From NCBI RefSeq assembly GCF_007827695.1, contig NZ_VITA01000001.1, positions 1 through 64,000 on the forward strand: DNA of 64,000 bases. Direction: 5' to 3'. The translations under genes were made by a program, and so were the position numbers. Below the pieces are notes generated by a model. It was not told the DNA's origin and searched no databases. It saw only the letters and a program-made list of their open reading frames with translations. This document shows, piece by piece, positions 19,246 through 28,534 of this stretch (the first letter of the stretch is position 1; each line of letters begins with the position of its first letter). The DNA comes from Sinorhizobium medicae. Lineage in GTDB: Bacteria > Pseudomonadota > Alphaproteobacteria > Rhizobiales > Rhizobiaceae.

Positions 19246-19740
19246 CCACGAGGCCGGTGATTTCGGCAGCCGGCCCTCGGGATCAATGACATCCAAGCGC
19301 GGCTCTTTCGCACCGTTCCAACGCCAGAGCGCGACGCAGGTGCCGCCGGGAGACATAAAGGAGGGGTAAATCACCCCGTGATAATCACGCGCCAGAAGCG
19401 CGGTGCGCAACTGGTGCGTTTGCGGTACCGCGCCTTTGTCCAACATGTCGCGCCATTCGCAGCTATGGATCGTCTCATCCACGTCCAGGTCCGCGAGAAC
19501 CTTGAAATCCGTCAGGTCTGCGAGAACTGCATCGCGCAATTCAAGCTGAACGATGAGCGCGGGATGCTGCACGAAACCCTGATTGTATTCCGCCCAGGCG
19601 GTCGAAAGTTCACGCGCGGCATAAAGAGCAGGTACCCCGACCGGATTCCAGCGGCCACCGAAACGGGCGGCACCTGCACCGGAAAGCGGCATATGCGCCC
19701 AGCGCGGTACGAAGGCACGCCAGAGCGTTAGCGCTTCCAC
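19240..19740 (-). CDS. RES-domain toxin of an RES/Xre toxin-antitoxin pair
   Basis: 166 residues from a GTG at 19740, six bases after the antitoxin stop. The open frame continues upstream but only as read-through over the antitoxin gene. The RES domain is intact: the Arg in GGRWNPVG, the Tyr/Glu pair in YAARELSTAWAE and the Ser in YPSFMSPGG. Known RES toxins degrade NAD+ or modify PRPP synthetase (family knowledge). The antitoxin gene lies just upstream in the same operon. S. meliloti pSymB carries a TA locus of this kind; I recall it as SMb21127/21128. The exact start codon is uncertain. Confidence 0.85.
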   Translation of the reverse strand: MEALTLWRAFVPRWAHMPLSGAGAARFGGRWNPVGVPALYAARELSTAWAEYNQGFVQHPALIVQLELRDAVLADLTDFKVLADLDVDETIHSCEWRDMLDKGAVPQTHQLRTALLARDYHGVIYPSFMSPGGTCVALWRWNGAKEPRLDVIDPEGRLPKSPASWV

Positions 19741-19745
19741 CGGCG

Positions 19746-20117
19746 TCAGGCGTAGACGCCGGCGCGAACGGATTCGAGATAGGCGAGCACCTTGTCGGCC
19801 TTGCCCTCCCCGACGAGATCGAACGCCGTCTTGCCGGCCCAGCCGGGGATAGGCTGATGCTTGAACCAAATGACGGCGCGGGTCTCGTCGCCCGCCATTT
19901 CGGAAGCCATCGCCAGAATGCGAACCACCCTGCTTAAAGCACTATCGACCTTTCGGGCGCCGGATTTCGCCGTCAGCGTGTTCCGGGCAACGCCGATCAG
20001 CTTTGAGAGTTCGGCAAGCGTGACGCCCAGCCGATCGGCGACAAGGCGAGCCGAAAGAAATGGGGAGTGCTCGTCCCCGAAACGCGCAGCGGCTATCTGA
20101 AACTCAACGGCCATCAT
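19746..20117 (-). CDS. Xre/MbcA/ParS-type antitoxin
   Basis: 123 residues. The N-terminal half contains an Xre-like HTH (LVADRLGVTLAELSKLIGV), and the C-terminal half is the toxin-binding DUF2384 domain with WFKHQPIPGWAGKTAFDLV and ending near GKADKVLAYLESV. It neutralises the RES toxin encoded immediately downstream and most likely represses its own promoter in 20118-20191. Two adjacent Met codons (20117 and 20114) are both possible starts. Confidence 0.87.
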   Translation of the reverse strand: MMAVEFQIAAARFGDEHSPFLSARLVADRLGVTLAELSKLIGVARNTLTAKSGARKVDSALSRVVRILAMASEMAGDETRAVIWFKHQPIPGWAGKTAFDLVGEGKADKVLAYLESVRAGVYA

Positions 20118-20191
20118 GAGAATGCGACCCTATATTGATCGGCTTCCTTTTAAAATACGCTCAATTCCCCTTCAAATCAAGCGCAGACGGT

Positions 20192-20977
20192 TCATCGCCT
20201 CCAGGAAGGATTCCTCCGCTCGAAGAAGGCGGACACGCCCTCCCGCGCTTCGTCCGTTTCCCAGACGTCGGCAAGCTGCTCTATGGTATCGGAGATGACG
20301 GCGTCGGTGATGGGTAGACCCAGTGACCGCGCAAGCCGCTTTGCCCGCCCGGCAGCACCTGGCGCCGCAACGAGATATGCCGTCACCGCGGCCTCGACTG
20401 CACCATCCAGCATGCTGTCGTCGACGATCGTCGTTACGAAGCCGGCGACCTTCGCTTCCTCCGCGCCGAATACCCTCGCCGACATGAACAGAGGGCGAGC
20501 CTTTACCTCGCCTGTTCGTGCAATAACATAGGGGCTGATCGTCGCCGGGATCAGCCCGAGGCGCGTCTCTGTCAAACCGAATTGCGCGCCCGACGCGCAG
20601 ATCACCGTATCGCAGACGCTGATCAGCCCGACGCCGCCGCCGAAGGCGTTGCCATGCACGCGCGCGATCAGCGGCTTCGGCAGGCCGTTCAGAGCCTTGA
20701 GCATCATCGCAAGCCGAGTCGCTTCGCTGATCCGCGTTGCCCGATCGGCTGAAAACTGCTCACGCATCCACTCGAGATCGGCACCGGCGCAGAAGCTCTT
20801 CCCTTCCGCGTCGAGAATGACGGCCCTGACCGATACATCCGTTGCGAGCCGGCCCGCGACATCGGTCATTTCGGCGATCATGGCGGCGGAAAGCGCGTTG
20901 TGCTTATTCGGGCGGGCAAGCGTCACCCGGGCGACGCCCCGCTGATCGACGGCGAAGCGAATTGTTGCGAAAGTCAT
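20192..20977 (-). CDS. Enoyl-CoA hydratase, likely 3-methylglutaconyl-CoA hydratase
   Basis: 261 residues of the crotonase family. KHNALSAAMIAEM and SFCAGADLEWM form the CoA-binding and oxyanion-hole regions; NAFGGGVGLISVCD is the second oxyanion motif. It is the last gene of the leucine operon and overlaps hmgL by four bases, so its best role is hydration of 3-methylglutaconyl-CoA to HMG-CoA (LiuC step), inferred from context. Confidence 0.87.
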   Translation of the reverse strand: MTFATIRFAVDQRGVARVTLARPNKHNALSAAMIAEMTDVAGRLATDVSVRAVILDAEGKSFCAGADLEWMREQFSADRATRISEATRLAMMLKALNGLPKPLIARVHGNAFGGGVGLISVCDTVICASGAQFGLTETRLGLIPATISPYVIARTGEVKARPLFMSARVFGAEEAKVAGFVTTIVDDSMLDGAVEAAVTAYLVAAPGAAGRAKRLARSLGLPITDAVISDTIEQLADVWETDEAREGVSAFFERRNPSWRR

Positions 20978-21843
20978 GCTGTGCTCCTCAAGGATCGTGC
21001 AAATGCACCCGCGCGATCGAGCTTTTCAAGGTCGAGCCCGGTGTTAAAACCCCGCGTTTCGAGAAACGCCCGGACCTCGCGTGAATCGACATTCCCGGCC
21101 GCGCCCGGTGCAAAGGGACAGCCGCCGAGCCCGCCGGCGGAGGCATCGAAAACCCTGAGGCCGTGTTCCAGTGCTATCCCGATATTCTCCAGCGCCCGGC
21201 CGGATGTATCGTGAAAATGACCGGCAAGTGCCTTGGCATCGACCTCGCGGCGTACCGTGGTCAGCATACGATCGACAGATTCGGGCGTGCCGCTTCCGAT
21301 CGTATCTCCGAGACTGATCTCGTAGCAGCCGAGTTCGGCCAACAACCGTGTGACGCGGGCGACCGCTGCCGGCGCGATCGCGCCCTCATAGGGGCATTCG
21401 ACCACGCAGCTCACATAGCCTCGCAGGGGAACGCCATGACGCCGGCTGGCTTCGGCGACCGGGCGAAAGCGCTCGATGCTCTCAGCGATCGAGCAGTTTA
21501 TATTCTTTTCGGAGAAGCTCTCCGACGCGGAAGCGAAGACCGCTACTTCGTCCGCGCGCGCCGCAAGCGCCGCCTCGAAGCCGCGCATGTTCGGCGTCAA
21601 AGCCGCGTAGCGCGTGCCGGCGCGCCGACGAATGCCGGTCATGACGGCGGGTGCGTCGGCCATTTGCGGGACCCAACGCGGGCTGACGAAACTCGTCACT
21701 TCGATGCGCCCGTAGCCGCAGTCGGAGAGCAGATCGACGAGCCTGATCTTGTCCTCCGTAGCCACGAGCCGCGGCTCGTTCTGCAGGCCGTCGCGCGGCG
21801 CCACCTCGACGATCGTGGCGCTCTCCCTTGCCGGCGGCGTCAT
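20974..21843 (-). CDS. hmgL: Hydroxymethylglutaryl-CoA lyase
   Basis: 289 residues, TIM-barrel HMGL-like family: EVAPRDGLQNEP at the N-terminus (metal-binding Asp), EVTSFVSPRWVPQMAD, CVVECPYEGA, and the C-terminal GGLGGCPFAPGAAGN loop with the catalytic cysteine. It splits HMG-CoA to acetoacetate and acetyl-CoA, the last step of leucine catabolism. It overlaps both neighbours by four bases. Confidence 0.95.
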   Translation of the reverse strand: MTPPARESATIVEVAPRDGLQNEPRLVATEDKIRLVDLLSDCGYGRIEVTSFVSPRWVPQMADAPAVMTGIRRRAGTRYAALTPNMRGFEAALAARADEVAVFASASESFSEKNINCSIAESIERFRPVAEASRRHGVPLRGYVSCVVECPYEGAIAPAAVARVTRLLAELGCYEISLGDTIGSGTPESVDRMLTTVRREVDAKALAGHFHDTSGRALENIGIALEHGLRVFDASAGGLGGCPFAPGAAGNVDSREVRAFLETRGFNTGLDLEKLDRAGAFARSLRSTA

Positions 21844-23828
21844 TGCGCTGCCTCCTCCATAAGAGTGACAAGCACCATACCCTCGCTAACCTGAGCGCCT
21901 TCCGTGACATGAACATTCGCGATCGTGCCCTCGCGCGAAGCGGAGAGCGTCAACTCCATCTTCATCGCCTCCAACACGATGAGCGGTTGTCCCTTGCTGA
22001 CGGTATCGCCGGCCTCGACCCTGACCAGCTTCACCAGCCCGGGCATCGGCGCAAGCAGCTCGTCTTCGGCAACCTCGCTGCTCTGCTCGCCAGCCAATCC
22101 GTCCGGCAGGTGGAACACCAGATTCCGCCCGTGGTGAAAGAGCGTCATGGACTCGCGATCTCGCGCAAACCGGATCAGGCGCTGCTTTCCGGCTACCTCG
22201 ACCCGGGCACCACCCTCGATGCGGTCGAGCACAAGGACGGGCAGTGTACTCCCGCCGGCGCGCACCGCGAACTGGTCACGGCCGCGCGAGGCCAGGGTAA
22301 CCGTTGCGCGAACGTCCGCGTGGTCGATCGCCACCGTGCGGTGCGCATCGCCCCAGATCTGCCAGGAACCGAGTGAGGACCATGGATCGGTCGACGTTTC
22401 CGGTTCGAGCGCTCCCGTCGAAATGATTGCAGCCAAAGCCAACGCTTCGTCGCCGGGCACAACCGGTGCGGTCAGCCGCTCGGTCTCTCGATCGATCAGT
22501 CCCGTATCCGGATGGCCGGAGCGGAACTCATGCTCTTCTGTCAGACGGATGAGAAAGTCGAGATTAGTGACCGTGCCGCCGATGCGGCACTCCTTAAGAG
22601 CATCCTGCAATTTTCCGAGCGCCGCCGAACGGTTCTGTCCATGCACGATCAGCTTGGCGATCAGCGGATCATAGTAAGGCGTTATCGTATCCCCTAGCCG
22701 GACACCGGCATCGACCCGCGCGGTGTCCCCGGGAAAGCTCAAATGCGTCAGTCGCCCGGTTGCCGGCAGAAAGCCGCGGACTGGATCCTCCGCATAAAGG
22801 CGCGCCTCGAAAGCCCAGCCGTTGATGGAAATGTCGGCCTGCTTTTTTGGCAACGGCTCGCCCGCGGCAACCCGCAGCTGCCATTCCACGAGGTCGGTGC
22901 CTGTAATCGCCTCCGTCACCGGATGCTCCACCTGCAGGCGGGTGTTCATCTCCATGAAATAGAAATGGTCCGGCTCGAGCCCGTTCGTCACGTCGGCAAT
23001 GAATTCCACCGTACCGGCGCCAACATAGCCGATTGCCTGGGCGGCCCTGACCGCCGCATCGCCCATGGCGCGGCGGACTTCCGCGGTCATACCCGGTGCA
23101 GGTGCCTCCTCTATCACTTTCTGGTGCCTGCGTTGCAGCGAACAATCGCGCTCGAAAAGGTGGACGATGTTGCCTTGGCGGTCGCCGAAGATCTGCATTT
23201 CGATGTGGCGCGGCTTCGTCAAATAACGCTCGAGAAGCACCGAACCATCGCCGAAGGCGGATGCGGCCTCCCTGCGTGCCGCCTCCAGCGCCGAGCCGAA
23301 ATCGTCCTGCCGCTCCACGCGCCGCATGCCTTTACCGCCGCCGCCCGCCCGCGCCTTGATCAGCACCGGATAACCGATTTCCCGCGCCCTCTCGGCGAGG
23401 AAGGATGCGTCCTGTTCATCGCCGTGATAGCCGGGTACGACCGGCACTCCGGCCCGTTCCATCAGCGCCTTGGCGGCGTCCTTCAGCCCCATGGCACGGA
23501 TCGCGGCAGGCGGCGGCCCGACGAATACCATGCCTGCTTCTCCGACCGCTTCGGCGAAATCGGCGTTCTCCGAAAGGAATCCGTATCCCGGGTGAATGGC
23601 CTCGGCGCCCACGCTTCTTGCCGCCTGGACGATCGACCCGATCGCCAGATAGCTCTGGGCGGCGGGCGCCGCCCCGATCCGGATCGCCTCATCGGCGAGC
23701 GCCACATGCAGGGCGTCTCCGTCCGCGTCGGAGTAGACGGCGGCAGTACGAATCCCGAGGCGGCGCGCGGTGCGGATAATGCGGCAGGCGATCTCACCGC
23801 GGTTGGCAATCAGGAGCTTCGAAAACAT
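21840..23828 (-). CDS. mccA: Methylcrotonyl-CoA carboxylase biotinylated (alpha) subunit
   Basis: 662 residues. Biotin carboxylase domain at about 1-450 (LLIANRGEIACRIIRTARRLG; ATP-grasp KARAGGGGKGMR; MEMNTRLQVEHPVTE), a linker region, and a C-terminal biotinyl domain with EAMKMEL, where K623 is the biotin attachment site. It carboxylates biotin with ATP and bicarbonate, then hands CO2 to the MccB subunit, converting 3-methylcrotonyl-CoA to 3-methylglutaconyl-CoA. Confidence 0.95.
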   Translation of the reverse strand: MFSKLLIANRGEIACRIIRTARRLGIRTAAVYSDADGDALHVALADEAIRIGAAPAAQSYLAIGSIVQAARSVGAEAIHPGYGFLSENADFAEAVGEAGMVFVGPPPAAIRAMGLKDAAKALMERAGVPVVPGYHGDEQDASFLAERAREIGYPVLIKARAGGGGKGMRRVERQDDFGSALEAARREAASAFGDGSVLLERYLTKPRHIEMQIFGDRQGNIVHLFERDCSLQRRHQKVIEEAPAPGMTAEVRRAMGDAAVRAAQAIGYVGAGTVEFIADVTNGLEPDHFYFMEMNTRLQVEHPVTEAITGTDLVEWQLRVAAGEPLPKKQADISINGWAFEARLYAEDPVRGFLPATGRLTHLSFPGDTARVDAGVRLGDTITPYYDPLIAKLIVHGQNRSAALGKLQDALKECRIGGTVTNLDFLIRLTEEHEFRSGHPDTGLIDRETERLTAPVVPGDEALALAAIISTGALEPETSTDPWSSLGSWQIWGDAHRTVAIDHADVRATVTLASRGRDQFAVRAGGSTLPVLVLDRIEGGARVEVAGKQRLIRFARDRESMTLFHHGRNLVFHLPDGLAGEQSSEVAEDELLAPMPGLVKLVRVEAGDTVSKGQPLIVLEAMKMELTLSASREGTIANVHVTEGAQVSEGMVLVTLMEEAAQ

Positions 23829-23844
23829 GCGCGTCTCTTCCGAT

Positions 23845-24228
23845 CTATTGCGCTGCGGTCACTTCGACTTCAATGAGCCAGGCGGAATCGAAGATGCCGG
23901 CAACCACGACCGTCATCGCCGGCGCAAGAGAACCGAGATAATCGTTGCGGATTTCACGGTTTGCGATGGCATGCTGCCGGTCGGCCAGATACGTGGTGAC
24001 CTTGACGATATCGGTCTTCGACATGCCGGCGGCCTTGAGCTGTGCATCGACGTTCCGCCAGACCTGGCGCGCCTGCGCTTCGAAACCTTCCGGCACGACC
24101 TCGTCCGAGTTCACCGGAATCTGGCCGCTGATGAAAAGCACGCGCCGGAAATCCTCAATGCTCACTGCCTGCGAGTAACCGCCGCGCGGCTGCGGGGCGT
24201 TCAGGGCATTGATGTTGTCGCGTTTCAA
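23845..24228 (-). CDS. RidA-like protein within the leucine operon, probably without catalytic Arg
   Basis: 127 residues from a TTG at 24228 preceded by GGGAGG seven bases upstream; no Met is available near the domain start, and the longer frame overlaps mccB. The YjgF fold is clear (RRVLFISGQIPVNSDEVVP; NVDAQLKAAGMSKTDIVKV), but the position of the RidA catalytic arginine reads SLAPAMTVVVAG, with Met instead of Arg. It is therefore unlikely to be a classical 2-aminoacrylate deaminase. It is co-transcribed between mccB and mccA; the role is unknown. Confidence 0.8.
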   Translation of the reverse strand: MKRDNINALNAPQPRGGYSQAVSIEDFRRVLFISGQIPVNSDEVVPEGFEAQARQVWRNVDAQLKAAGMSKTDIVKVTTYLADRQHAIANREIRNDYLGSLAPAMTVVVAGIFDSAWLIEVEVTAAQ

Positions 24229-24242
24229 CTCGGGGCCTCCCG

Positions 24243-25850
24243 TTACATCCTGAACAGTCCGAAGTGCGTGTCCTCGATGGGCGCGTTCAAAGCGGCCGAG
24301 AGAGAAAGCGCCAGCACGTCGCGGCTCTTGCGCGGATCGATCACGCCGTCGTCCCACAGCCTTGCCGACGCATAGAGCGGATGGCTTTGGCGCTCGAAAA
24401 GATCGAGAACCGGTTGGCGAAAACGGGCTTCTTCCTCTTCGCTCCAAGGCAATCCCGAGCGCTTCAGGGCTTCACCGCGCACGGAGGAGAGAACGCCTGC
24501 CGCCTGCTCGCCGCCCATCACCGAAATACGGCTGTTGGGCCAGGTCCAGAGAAAGCGTGGGGAGAAAGCACGCCCACACATCCCGTAATTGCCAGCCCCG
24601 AACGAACCGCCGACCAGCATCGTGATCTTAGGCACCTTCACCGTAGCGACTGCGGTGACGAGCTTGGCGCCATGCTTGGCAATTCCCTCCGTCTCATACT
24701 TGCGGCCCACCATGAAGCCGGTGATGTTCTGCAGAAAAACGAGCGGAATCCTGCGCTGCGCGCAAAGTTCGACAAAATGCGCCCCCTTGACTGCAGACTC
24801 CGAGAAAAGAACGCCATTATTGGCGACGATGCCGACGGGAATGCCGTGGACATGGGCGAAGCCACAAACGAGCGTTGTGCCGAAGCGCGCCTTGAATTCG
24901 TCGAATCGGGAGCCGTCCACAAGTCGGGCGATCACCTCACGGATGTCGTAGGGCGTCTTCAGGTCGGCGGGAACGATGCCGGCGATTTCTTCCGGATCGT
25001 AGAGCGGCGGCTCCGGATCTATTCGCTGAACCGGCCAGGGCTTCTCGTGGTTCAAGGCCGAAACGGCGCGGCGCGCCAGCGCAAGCGCGTGGGCATCGTC
25101 GCGCGCAAGGTGATCGGCAACGCCCGAGAGGCGCGTGTGGACATCGGCGCCGCCAAGCTCTTCGGCAGAGACGACCTCGCCGGTCGCTGCGCGGACCAGC
25201 GGGGGGCCTGCCAGAAAGATGGTGCCCTGTTTTTCGACGATAATGGCTTCATCAGACATGGCCGGCACATAGGCGCCGCCTGCCGTGCAGGAGCCCATCA
25301 CCACCGCGATCTGGGGAATGCCGGCCGCCGACATATTGGCCTGGTTGTAGAATATGCGGCCGAAATGATCACGATCCGGGAAGACCTCGTCCTGGCTCGG
25401 CAGGTTGGCCCCGCCGGAATCGACGAGATAGACGCAGGGGAGCCGGTTCTCGGCCGCGATCTCCTGGGCCCGCAAATGCTTCTTGACCGTCATCGGATAA
25501 TAGGTGCCGCCTTTGACCGTCGGATCATTACAAACGATCATGCATTCGCGGCCTGAGATCCGGCCGATGCCGGTGATCAACCCCGCGGCCGGCGCGTCAC
25601 CATTATACATCTCGTGCGCCGCGGTCGCTCCGAGCTCCAGAAATGGCGTGCCCGGGTCAATGAGAGCGGCAACCCGATCCCGCGGCAGAAGCTTTCCACG
25701 GCTGACGTGTCGCTCGCGGGCTTTGTCGCCACCGCCGGATGCAGCCAGCCGGACTGCGTCCTCGATCGCCGCGATGGCCTCCGCCATGGCCGACCGGTTC
25801 GCTTTGAAACCCTCCGAGGAAGGCGAAATATGCGAACGCAATACCGTCAT
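24243..25850 (-). CDS. mccB: Methylcrotonyl-CoA carboxylase carboxyltransferase (beta) subunit
   Basis: 535 residues. Two crotonase-like carboxyltransferase halves: the N half has [14 protein letters not shown] and [17 protein letters not shown], the C half has [15 protein letters not shown] and [14 protein letters not shown], the CoA and biotin pockets of MCC-beta. It carries out the second half-reaction of methylcrotonyl-CoA carboxylase. 64 bases separate it from ivd upstream. Confidence 0.95.
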   Translation of the reverse strand: MTVLRSHISPSSEGFKANRSAMAEAIAAIEDAVRLAASGGGDKARERHVSRGKLLPRDRVAALIDPGTPFLELGATAAHEMYNGDAPAAGLITGIGRISGRECMIVCNDPTVKGGTYYPMTVKKHLRAQEIAAENRLPCVYLVDSGGANLPSQDEVFPDRDHFGRIFYNQANMSAAGIPQIAVVMGSCTAGGAYVPAMSDEAIIVEKQGTIFLAGPPLVRAATGEVVSAEELGGADVHTRLSGVADHLARDDAHALALARRAVSALNHEKPWPVQRIDPEPPLYDPEEIAGIVPADLKTPYDIREVIARLVDGSRFDEFKARFGTTLVCGFAHVHGIPVGIVANNGVLFSESAVKGAHFVELCAQRRIPLVFLQNITGFMVGRKYETEGIAKHGAKLVTAVATVKVPKITMLVGGSFGAGNYGMCGRAFSPRFLWTWPNSRISVMGGEQAAGVLSSVRGEALKRSGLPWSEEEEARFRQPVLDLFERQSHPLYASARLWDDGVIDPRKSRDVLALSLSAALNAPIEDTHFGLFRM

Positions 25851-25913
25851 TTCCCCCCGCCCTCTTCTTCGTCGGCGTTGTGCTTACCGGCCGGCAGAAC
25901 CGCCGCCGCATGC

Positions 25914-27077
25914 CTATTTCGTCTCGGCGAATAGCTCCCGGCCGATCAGCATACGACGTATTTCGCTCGTGCCCGCGCCTATCTCGTAGAGTTTGGCGTC
26001 GCGCAACAAGCGGCCTGCCGGAAAATCATTGGTGTAACCATTGCCGCCGAGCGCCTGAATCGCTTCGAGAGCCAGGGCGGTGGCCGCTTCCGCCGCATAG
26101 AGAATACAGCCGGCCGCATCCTTGCGGGCCGTTTCCCCGCGGTCACAAGCGGCAGCCACAGCATAGACATAGGCCCGCGCGGCATTCATCCTCACATACA
26201 TGTCGGCAAGCTTTCCCTGCATCAACTGGAACTCGCCGATCGGTTGTCCGAACTGCTTTCGCTCATGGAAATAGGGGACGACGACATCGAGGCAAGCGGC
26301 CATGATGCCGAGTGGCCCGGCCGAAAGCACGACGCGCTCATAATCCAGGCCGGACATCAGCACCTTGACGCCTTCGCCAAGGGCTCCAAGCACGTTTTCC
26401 TGCGGCACCTCGCAATCGGTAAAGATGAGTTCCGACGTATTCGAGCCGCGCATGCCGAGCTTGTCCAGCTTCCGGCCCGTCGAGAAGCCCGGAAACGTGT
26501 TTTCGACAAGGAAAGCGGTGATGCCGCGCGGTCCGGCGGCAGGATCAGTCTTGGCGTAAACGACCAGGACATCGGCATCCGGGCCATTGGTGATCCACAT
26601 CTTGGTGCCGTTCAGGACATAACGGTCGCCGCGCTTGTCGGCCCTGAGCTTCATCGAGACGACATCGGAGCCGGAGCCGGGCTCCGACATGGCCAGCGCC
26701 CCGACATGCTCGCCGGAGATCAGCTTCGGCAGATAGGTGCTTTTTTGTGCCGGGCTGCCGTTGCGGTTGATCTGATTGACGCAGAGGTTGGAATGGGCGC
26801 CGTAACTCAAGCCCACCGAGGCGGATGCCCGGCTGATTTCTTCCATCGCTACACAATGGGCAAGATAGCCGAGCCCCGCCCCCCCATGGGCCTCGTCGGC
26901 GGTGATGCCGAGCAGGCCGAGTTCCCCCATCTTCCGCCACAGCGGCATCGGAAAGGCATTGTTGCGGTCGACCTCGTCGGCAAGCGGCGCGATTCGCTCG
27001 CTCGCGAACCGGCGCACGCTCTCGCGCAGCGCATCGATCTCCTCGCTGAAGGCGAAGTTCAAGCCAGCTTCGAACAT
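25914..27077 (-). CDS. ivd: Isovaleryl-CoA dehydrogenase
   Basis: 387 residues from the ATG at 27077, which has GGAGGAGA upstream; the open frame before it is not coding-like. Acyl-CoA dehydrogenase domains are all present: [32 protein letters not shown], and [21 protein letters not shown] Glu at 247 in [12 protein letters not shown] is the catalytic base position of isovaleryl-CoA dehydrogenases, in place of the C-terminal Glu used by other family members. It is first in the operon and begins leucine-derived isovaleryl-CoA breakdown. The FAD enzyme passes electrons to ETF. Confidence 0.93.
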   Translation of the reverse strand: MFEAGLNFAFSEEIDALRESVRRFASERIAPLADEVDRNNAFPMPLWRKMGELGLLGITADEAHGGAGLGYLAHCVAMEEISRASASVGLSYGAHSNLCVNQINRNGSPAQKSTYLPKLISGEHVGALAMSEPGSGSDVVSMKLRADKRGDRYVLNGTKMWITNGPDADVLVVYAKTDPAAGPRGITAFLVENTFPGFSTGRKLDKLGMRGSNTSELIFTDCEVPQENVLGALGEGVKVLMSGLDYERVVLSAGPLGIMAACLDVVVPYFHERKQFGQPIGEFQLMQGKLADMYVRMNAARAYVYAVAAACDRGETARKDAAGCILYAAEAATALALEAIQALGGNGYTNDFPAGRLLRDAKLYEIGAGTSEIRRMLIGRELFAETK

Positions 27078-27228
27078 TTCCGTCTCCTCCCGGCGCTCCA
27101 CGACCTCCCGATTGTCGAGCAAAGCGCGCCCGCGAACGATAGCATCGCCTTCGGCTAATTTCCTTCCAAAGAGCCGGCGTGCCAAGCACGATCTGCAAAG
27201 ACCGGCATGGCCATTGCGCAACGCGAAC

Positions 27229-27765
27229 TTACAGACGGGCGAGACCTTCCAGCGCCTCGCTGACAATCTCCGCGAGGGGGTGGGCAACATCCACCGCGAT
27301 CGTTTTCGCTTCTCCTCTTGGATCTTCGAGAGTCGCAAGCTGCGTCTGAAGCAATGAGGACGGCATGAAATGCCCCGTGCGGTGCTGCATCCGTTCGGAG
27401 AGCACAGCCTCGCTGCCGTAGAGGAAGACGAAGGCCAAGCCCCTTGGAGCGCTTTCGCGAAGCTTATCCCTGTAGATGCGCCTAAGGGCGGAGCAAGAAA
27501 CGACGACCGGCTCCCGGCTTGCCAGCCTCTCGCCTATCGCATCGAGCCAGGGCCAGCGATCATCGTCGGTGAGCGGAACTCCCTCGGACATTTTCCTGAT
27601 GTTTTCTGCAGGATGGAGCGCGTCGCCTTCGAGGAAGGGATAGCCGCAGGCCTTGGCGATCGCCTCCCCTACCGACGATTTGCCGCTGCCGGAGACCCCC
27701 ATGACGACGATCGAGCCGGGAAAACGCCGCAGGGCATTTGGTTCTGATTTGTACTCAACACTCAT
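27229..27765 (-). CDS. gntK: Gluconokinase
   Basis: 178 residues. Walker A is GVSGSGKS at 23-30; [27 protein letters not shown] without its middle marks the gluconate-binding GntK family, and [13 protein letters not shown] is the lid region. It phosphorylates gluconate to 6-phosphogluconate, feeding the Entner-Doudoroff and pentose phosphate routes. It lies 151 bases upstream of ivd on the same strand but has no functional link to leucine; no GntR regulator is adjacent. Confidence 0.93.
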   Translation of the reverse strand: MSVEYKSEPNALRRFPGSIVVMGVSGSGKSSVGEAIAKACGYPFLEGDALHPAENIRKMSEGVPLTDDDRWPWLDAIGERLASREPVVVSCSALRRIYRDKLRESAPRGLAFVFLYGSEAVLSERMQHRTGHFMPSSLLQTQLATLEDPRGEAKTIAVDVAHPLAEIVSEALEGLARL

Positions 27766-27930
27766 AGTCCCGGGCTCTCACTGATTCGATTCATCCTGTC
27801 CCTATTGACGATAACGTCTTGAAATTCTGAAGTCTCCCGTCAGGCTGCGTGCTGCCCCAAGTCGGCACTCGAACGGAAAGTTGCGTTTTGCCCCAGAAAG
27901 CGGCGCGTGCTGATTGCATCGCGGCGTCCA

Positions 27931-27960
27931 TTCAAGCAAACTTATATGAGATAAGTTGAA
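27931..27960. promoter_or_regulatory. Nested palindrome upstream of the XRE regulator gene
   Basis: AACTTAT and ATAAGTT (27939-27945 and 27951-27957) form a perfect 7-bp inverted repeat with a 5-base spacer, and outer TTCAA and TTGAA (27931-27935 and 27956-27960) extend the symmetry. It is centred 36 bases upstream of the regulator start at 27984 and could be its own operator; that is inference from position. Confidence 0.5.
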
Positions 27961-27983
27961 TCGAGCTCGAAGGAGATTAGCAG

Positions 27984-28442
27984 ATGAACAAAAAGGATCC
28001 TAACCCGATCGACGCCTTTGTGGGCTCGCGTGTTCGCATGCGCCGGTTGATGATCGGCTTGAGCCAGGAAAAGCTTGCCGACGGGCTGGGCATCACCTTC
28101 CAGCAAGTCCAGAAATACGAGAAAGGCACAAACCGCATCGGCGCCAGCCGGTTGCAGGCTATTGCCGACATACTCGGTGTGCATCCGAGCTTTTTCTTTC
28201 AGCAGGAAGAAGGAAGCACTCAGTCGGGCAGGCCCTCTGGCGACATTCACGAATCGCAGGAGATCTCATCCTTCGTAGCCTCGAAAGAGGGCATCGCACT
28301 CAATCGGGCCTTCCTTAAAATCGCCGACCCGGTGCTCCGGAAGAAGATCATCTCCCTCGTCGCGGCGATGGCTCAATCACCTGAATCGGACCAGACGCCG
28401 GCTCAATCCGGCACCCGGCACACGGAACCTCTCCATGGCTGA
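27984..28442 (+). CDS. XRE-family transcriptional regulator
   Basis: 152 residues. An HTH_3 domain at about 15-70 is seen (RVRMRRLMIGLSQEKLADGL and ITFQQVQKYEKGTNRIGAS), of the PraR-like type widespread in rhizobia (family knowledge). The C-terminal half carries FVASKEGIALNRAFLKIADP, the tail typical of those regulators. GAAGGAGATT lies upstream of the ATG. It is the likely ligand of the palindrome at 27931-27960. The target genes are unknown; TfuA is downstream on the same strand with a 92-base gap. Confidence 0.88.
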   Translation: MNKKDPNPIDAFVGSRVRMRRLMIGLSQEKLADGLGITFQQVQKYEKGTNRIGASRLQAIADILGVHPSFFFQQEEGSTQSGRPSGDIHESQEISSFVASKEGIALNRAFLKIADPVLRKKIISLVAAMAQSPESDQTPAQSGTRHTEPLHG

Positions 28443-28534
28443 CGGCTGTGACGTGCATCGCTGTCCATGACGACAGAATGGCGGCTGACCGGCTGTCTCC
28501 GCTATTCGCCCCCTCCTGAGGTTTCTGAGAACAG

